From the NCBI GenBank assembly GCA_021442745.1, contig JABUSI010000152.1, forward strand, positions 1 through 8,141: a stretch of DNA of 8,141 nucleotides. The letters are read 5' to 3'. Origin of the DNA: Erysipelotrichaceae bacterium. GTDB taxonomy: Bacteria > Bacillota_I > Bacilli_A > Erysipelotrichales > Erysipelotrichaceae. A program made the translations under genes and the position numbers. Of this stretch, positions 6,079 to 8,141 are shown one piece after another (the stretch's first letter is position 1; each line of letters starts with the position of its first letter). Under the pieces are notes generated by a model. That model was given only the letters and a program-made list of their open reading frames with translations. It did no database searches and was not told the DNA's origin.

Positions 6079-7627
6079 ACTTTTTGAATACGGTATCCAA
6101 TACCCGGTCCGCATTGTGATTGTCAAACTGATCGAATCCGTGTTTCCGGAACGCTTCCAGTTTGTCCAACGCATAATCGTTGGTCCGTAACGCTTCCGTT
6201 AACTGTTCAAACGTATAACATACCTTACCCGGCGCAAACTCTTCCAGGGAACGATACAATCCTCTGGAAACCGCATACAGATCTTCATCGTATGCATAAA
6301 ACAGCATTGGCTTCTCAAACAAAGAGAATTCGTAAATAGCGGACGAATAATCACTGATTAATACATCCGTTACATAAAACAGTTCGTTGATGTTCGGATA
6401 CTTTGTGTAATCAAACATACAATGCTTATACTGTTCCGGAACCGGAACCGCCTCTTTCACAAACGGATGCATCTTAAACAGAACGATATCGTTTTTGCAC
6501 ACTTCATACAACGCATCAAAGTCAATCTGATCGTAATCGTAATACGCACACAACTGGCTGTCTCCCCGGAAGGTCGGCGCAAACAGCACAATCCGCTTGC
6601 CTTTCCATTCCGGATGTTCCGCAAAGAACCGGTTTCGGAATGATTGTATGGTATCTTCATTCAGATACCCGTCTAATCGCGGAAGTCCGGAAGGGACAAA
6701 ACGACTCTTTTCCACTCCGAATACTTCCCGATAGTCTTCGTATAACCCGGCAGAACCGATCACCGCATAATCGTACTGGCGATGACAGCTCTTGTTGGGA
6801 TGAGGCCCGTTCGGTAACCCGAACCGGGAATACCCGCAGCTCTTAAATCCGACACCCGCATGCCATACCTGTGTCAGTACGGTACGCTTGTCACAGTTCA
6901 CAAAGGTAAAAATCGGTGTATAGTCATCCAGAAAAATATAATCCTTGTTGGCCATCGCCAAAGTTGTCTTTAACCATTTCCAAGGGCTCATACCGCCGTC
7001 CAGAAGATTGGTAATGCTGTAGGAAATCTGATACTCCTTGTCCATTCCCCGCTCTTTCATCCGGTTATCCAGTACCTGCAGGTTTTCCGACAGACGGTCT
7101 CTGGTCTGGGACATCAGTAATACCCGTTTGCCATTGCGAGGTAAAATCTTACAAGCCACATCATACGTAAACGCAATGCCATCCTGAATACAGTTTCTTA
7201 CTAGATTTCCCATCGCCTGTTTCCACGATTTCGCCCCGATAAAGACCCGTTTCTTATCCGGTTTTTTGTTTTCCATCATAAACGCCGTCTTCATCACCAG
7301 CACAAACGACTGTTCCACGACTTCCGCCTGAAACGAAACGATATACGCAAACGCGTCTTTTCCGTAATAAAACACCTTGCTGTAATCATCAATGTGTCTG
7401 GCAGTTTCTGCATTCACACACAACCGCTGCCCGTTGTATTCCAGATAATACTCTCCGGCTTCCAGTACGGAATGCCCGGTCGCATTTGCCATATTCACCG
7501 CACCGTCTTCTTCCAGAACCAGCGGTGTGTTTTTCTTTCCGGTTGCTACCAGCGTTCCGTCTTTATCCAGTCCAAGCTGCAGGAAAAACCGGTTCCACGT
7601 AATCCCGTTGATTGTCTTTGTGTTCAT
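6077..7627 (-). CDS. CDP-glycerol glycerophosphotransferase family protein (TagF-like)
   Basis: This 516-residue protein belongs to the TagF/TagB family, which transfers glycerol phosphate from CDP-glycerol to a lipid-linked or sugar acceptor at the inner face of the membrane (wall teichoic acid or related polymers). Residues 1-120 look like a mostly beta, non-catalytic N-terminal domain. The catalytic GT-B part follows: QVWHAGVGFKSCGYSR at 253-268 with the expected His256, SGLPRLD at 313-319, FAPTFRG at 349-355, KMHPF at 385-389 with His387, and LISDYSSAIYEFSLFEKP at 423-440. Both family histidines are kept, so it should be active. There is no transmembrane helix; attachment is probably peripheral. 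An AGGGGG site (7636-7641) precedes the ATG and overlaps the upstream stop, 12 bases away, which suggests cotranscription. Primase versus polymerase cannot be told from sequence. Confidence 0.88.
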   Translation of the reverse strand: MNTKTINGITWNRFFLQLGLDKDGTLVATGKKNTPLVLEEDGAVNMANATGHSVLEAGEYYLEYNGQRLCVNAETARHIDDYSKVFYYGKDAFAYIVSFQAEVVEQSFVLVMKTAFMMENKKPDKKRVFIGAKSWKQAMGNLVRNCIQDGIAFTYDVACKILPRNGKRVLLMSQTRDRLSENLQVLDNRMKERGMDKEYQISYSITNLLDGGMSPWKWLKTTLAMANKDYIFLDDYTPIFTFVNCDKRTVLTQVWHAGVGFKSCGYSRFGLPNGPHPNKSCHRQYDYAVIGSAGLYEDYREVFGVEKSRFVPSGLPRLDGYLNEDTIQSFRNRFFAEHPEWKGKRIVLFAPTFRGDSQLCAYYDYDQIDFDALYEVCKNDIVLFKMHPFVKEAVPVPEQYKHCMFDYTKYPNINELFYVTDVLISDYSSAIYEFSLFEKPMLFYAYDEDLYAVSRGLYRSLEEFAPGKVCYTFEQLTEALRTNDYALDKLEAFRKHGFDQFDNHNADRVLDTVFKK

Positions 7628-7639
7628 TCCGATTTCCCC

Positions 7640-8141
7640 CTATTCTTCCGTCTTGGCCGATTCCAGAACGGTATGCAACGTATCCAGATCCACCGCACCC
7701 GGTACGTATCCCAGCGGTCGGTACGATTTTGAGATTACCCAGCTCCACGGATAGGCCTGTACATAATAGGCCGCCGCTACCGTTCCGTCTGTATCCAGTA
7801 ACACCGGATAGCTCAGATTCTTACTTTCCAGATAGTCACGGATCTGTTGGTCCGTTTCCCCGCTTCCGACTAAAATTCCGATGATCTGTACGTCCGGAAT
7901 ATACGGCGCCGCTGTTCTCGCGGTCGCCCGCACAAAGACAGACGGAACGGCAAACAGCAGAATATCCTTTTCCCTGCACACTTCCGCAATGTCTTTTGTA
8001 AACCGGACCGACTCCGGAATCACCATTCCGGGCAGATTCGGCTGGCGGCGCGTCCTGCTGAATTCCTCAACTTCTTTCTCCAGAGCCGACCACACAGTCG
8101 TCTCATGCCCGTTTCCTGCAAGCATCCTCGTCAGCGCCATG
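7640..8141 (-). CDS. Chimeric ORF: GpsA N-terminal region joined to redoxin C-terminal region (5' end outside window)
   Basis: The frame is open to the window edge, and the real start is probably some 15 codons further upstream, because the GxGxWGTA nucleotide-binding loop of GpsA should come just before the visible residues. Counting from the first visible Met (8138-8140), residues 1-83 read as NAD(P)-dependent glycerol-3-phosphate dehydrogenase: ALTRMLAGNGHETTVW, then RRQPNLPGMVIPESV and the conserved ILLFAVPS. From about residue 84 the protein changes to a thioredoxin-like redoxin (TlpA/AhpC-like) C-terminus: VQIIGILVGSG, YPVLLDTDGTVAAAY, VQAYPWSWVIS with the likely cis-proline 131, and PLGYVPGA. 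The catalytic lysine and substrate domain of GpsA are absent, and so is the redoxin CxxC. Neither activity is expected. It lies 12 bases upstream of the tagF-like gene. It could be a deletion remnant or a misassembly. Confidence 0.7.
   Translation of the reverse strand, partial: MALTRMLAGNGHETTVWSALEKEVEEFSRTRRQPNLPGMVIPESVRFTKDIAEVCREKDILLFAVPSVFVRATARTAAPYIPDVQIIGILVGSGETDQQIRDYLESKNLSYPVLLDTDGTVAAAYYVQAYPWSWVISKSYRPLGYVPGAVDLDTLHTVLESAKTEE

Noticed and set aside
7394..7884. Plus-strand frames and one extra minus-strand frame (7563-7748) across the chimera-tagF junction
   Set aside because: They overlap two better frames and show no domain; the minus-strand one lacks family features and merely spans the gene boundary.

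Overview
The window looks like chromosome of an anaerobic Gram-positive (Bacillota) bacterium. The reasons are an AsrA/AsrB anaerobic sulfite reductase, a mannose-family phosphotransferase system (PTS) with translationally coupled subunits, a TagF-type CDP-glycerol glycerophosphotransferase (teichoic-acid chemistry), strong AGGAGG-like ribosome binding sites, and compact hairpin plus T-tract terminators. The style would suit a gut Erysipelotrichia or Clostridia member, but I cannot name the genus. I see no rRNA, tRNA, CRISPR, insertion sequence or phage gene.

Layout. (1) Positions 1-1266, minus strand: asrA followed one base later by the start of asrB, which runs off the left edge. (2) Positions 1375-2295, plus strand: a LysR regulator of the CysL/YeiE type, divergent from asrAB. 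They share a 108-bp AT-rich intergenic region holding an extended -10 promoter for asrA and a small inverted repeat. (3) Positions 2303-2326: a hairpin terminator between convergent transcripts. (4) Positions 2378-5164, minus strand: a four-gene overlapping operon of a BtpA/SgcQ-family TIM barrel, EIIB, EIIC and EIID. No EIIA is present. (5) Positions 5165-5314: a dense control region. It holds six half-sites related to CTTGTATT, arranged as three tandem pairs of alternating orientation, across a near-consensus promoter for the PTS operon and a promoter for the divergent regulator. (6) Positions 5315-6040, plus strand: a GntR/HutC-family repressor, probably translated from a leaderless mRNA. 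(7) Positions 6051-6078: a bidirectional terminator. (8) Positions 6077-7627, minus strand: a TagF-like glycerophosphotransferase. (9) Positions 7640-8141, minus strand: an ORF that starts as GpsA (glycerol-3-phosphate dehydrogenase) and ends as the C-terminal half of a thioredoxin-like redoxin.

How the genes work together. AsrA and AsrB, with AsrC presumably beyond the left edge, would reduce sulfite to sulfide, and the LysR protein is the obvious candidate regulator. The PTS would import and phosphorylate an unidentified sugar or amino sugar under GntR control, and the BtpA-like enzyme would plausibly act on the phosphorylated product. TagF polymerises glycerol phosphate. GpsA normally supplies glycerol 3-phosphate, so the broken-looking gpsA beside tagF makes metabolic sense as a neighbour. 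The most unusual object is that GpsA-redoxin chimera: a deletion fusion, a true fusion, or an assembly error. I found no convincing new multi-gene system such as a defence island.
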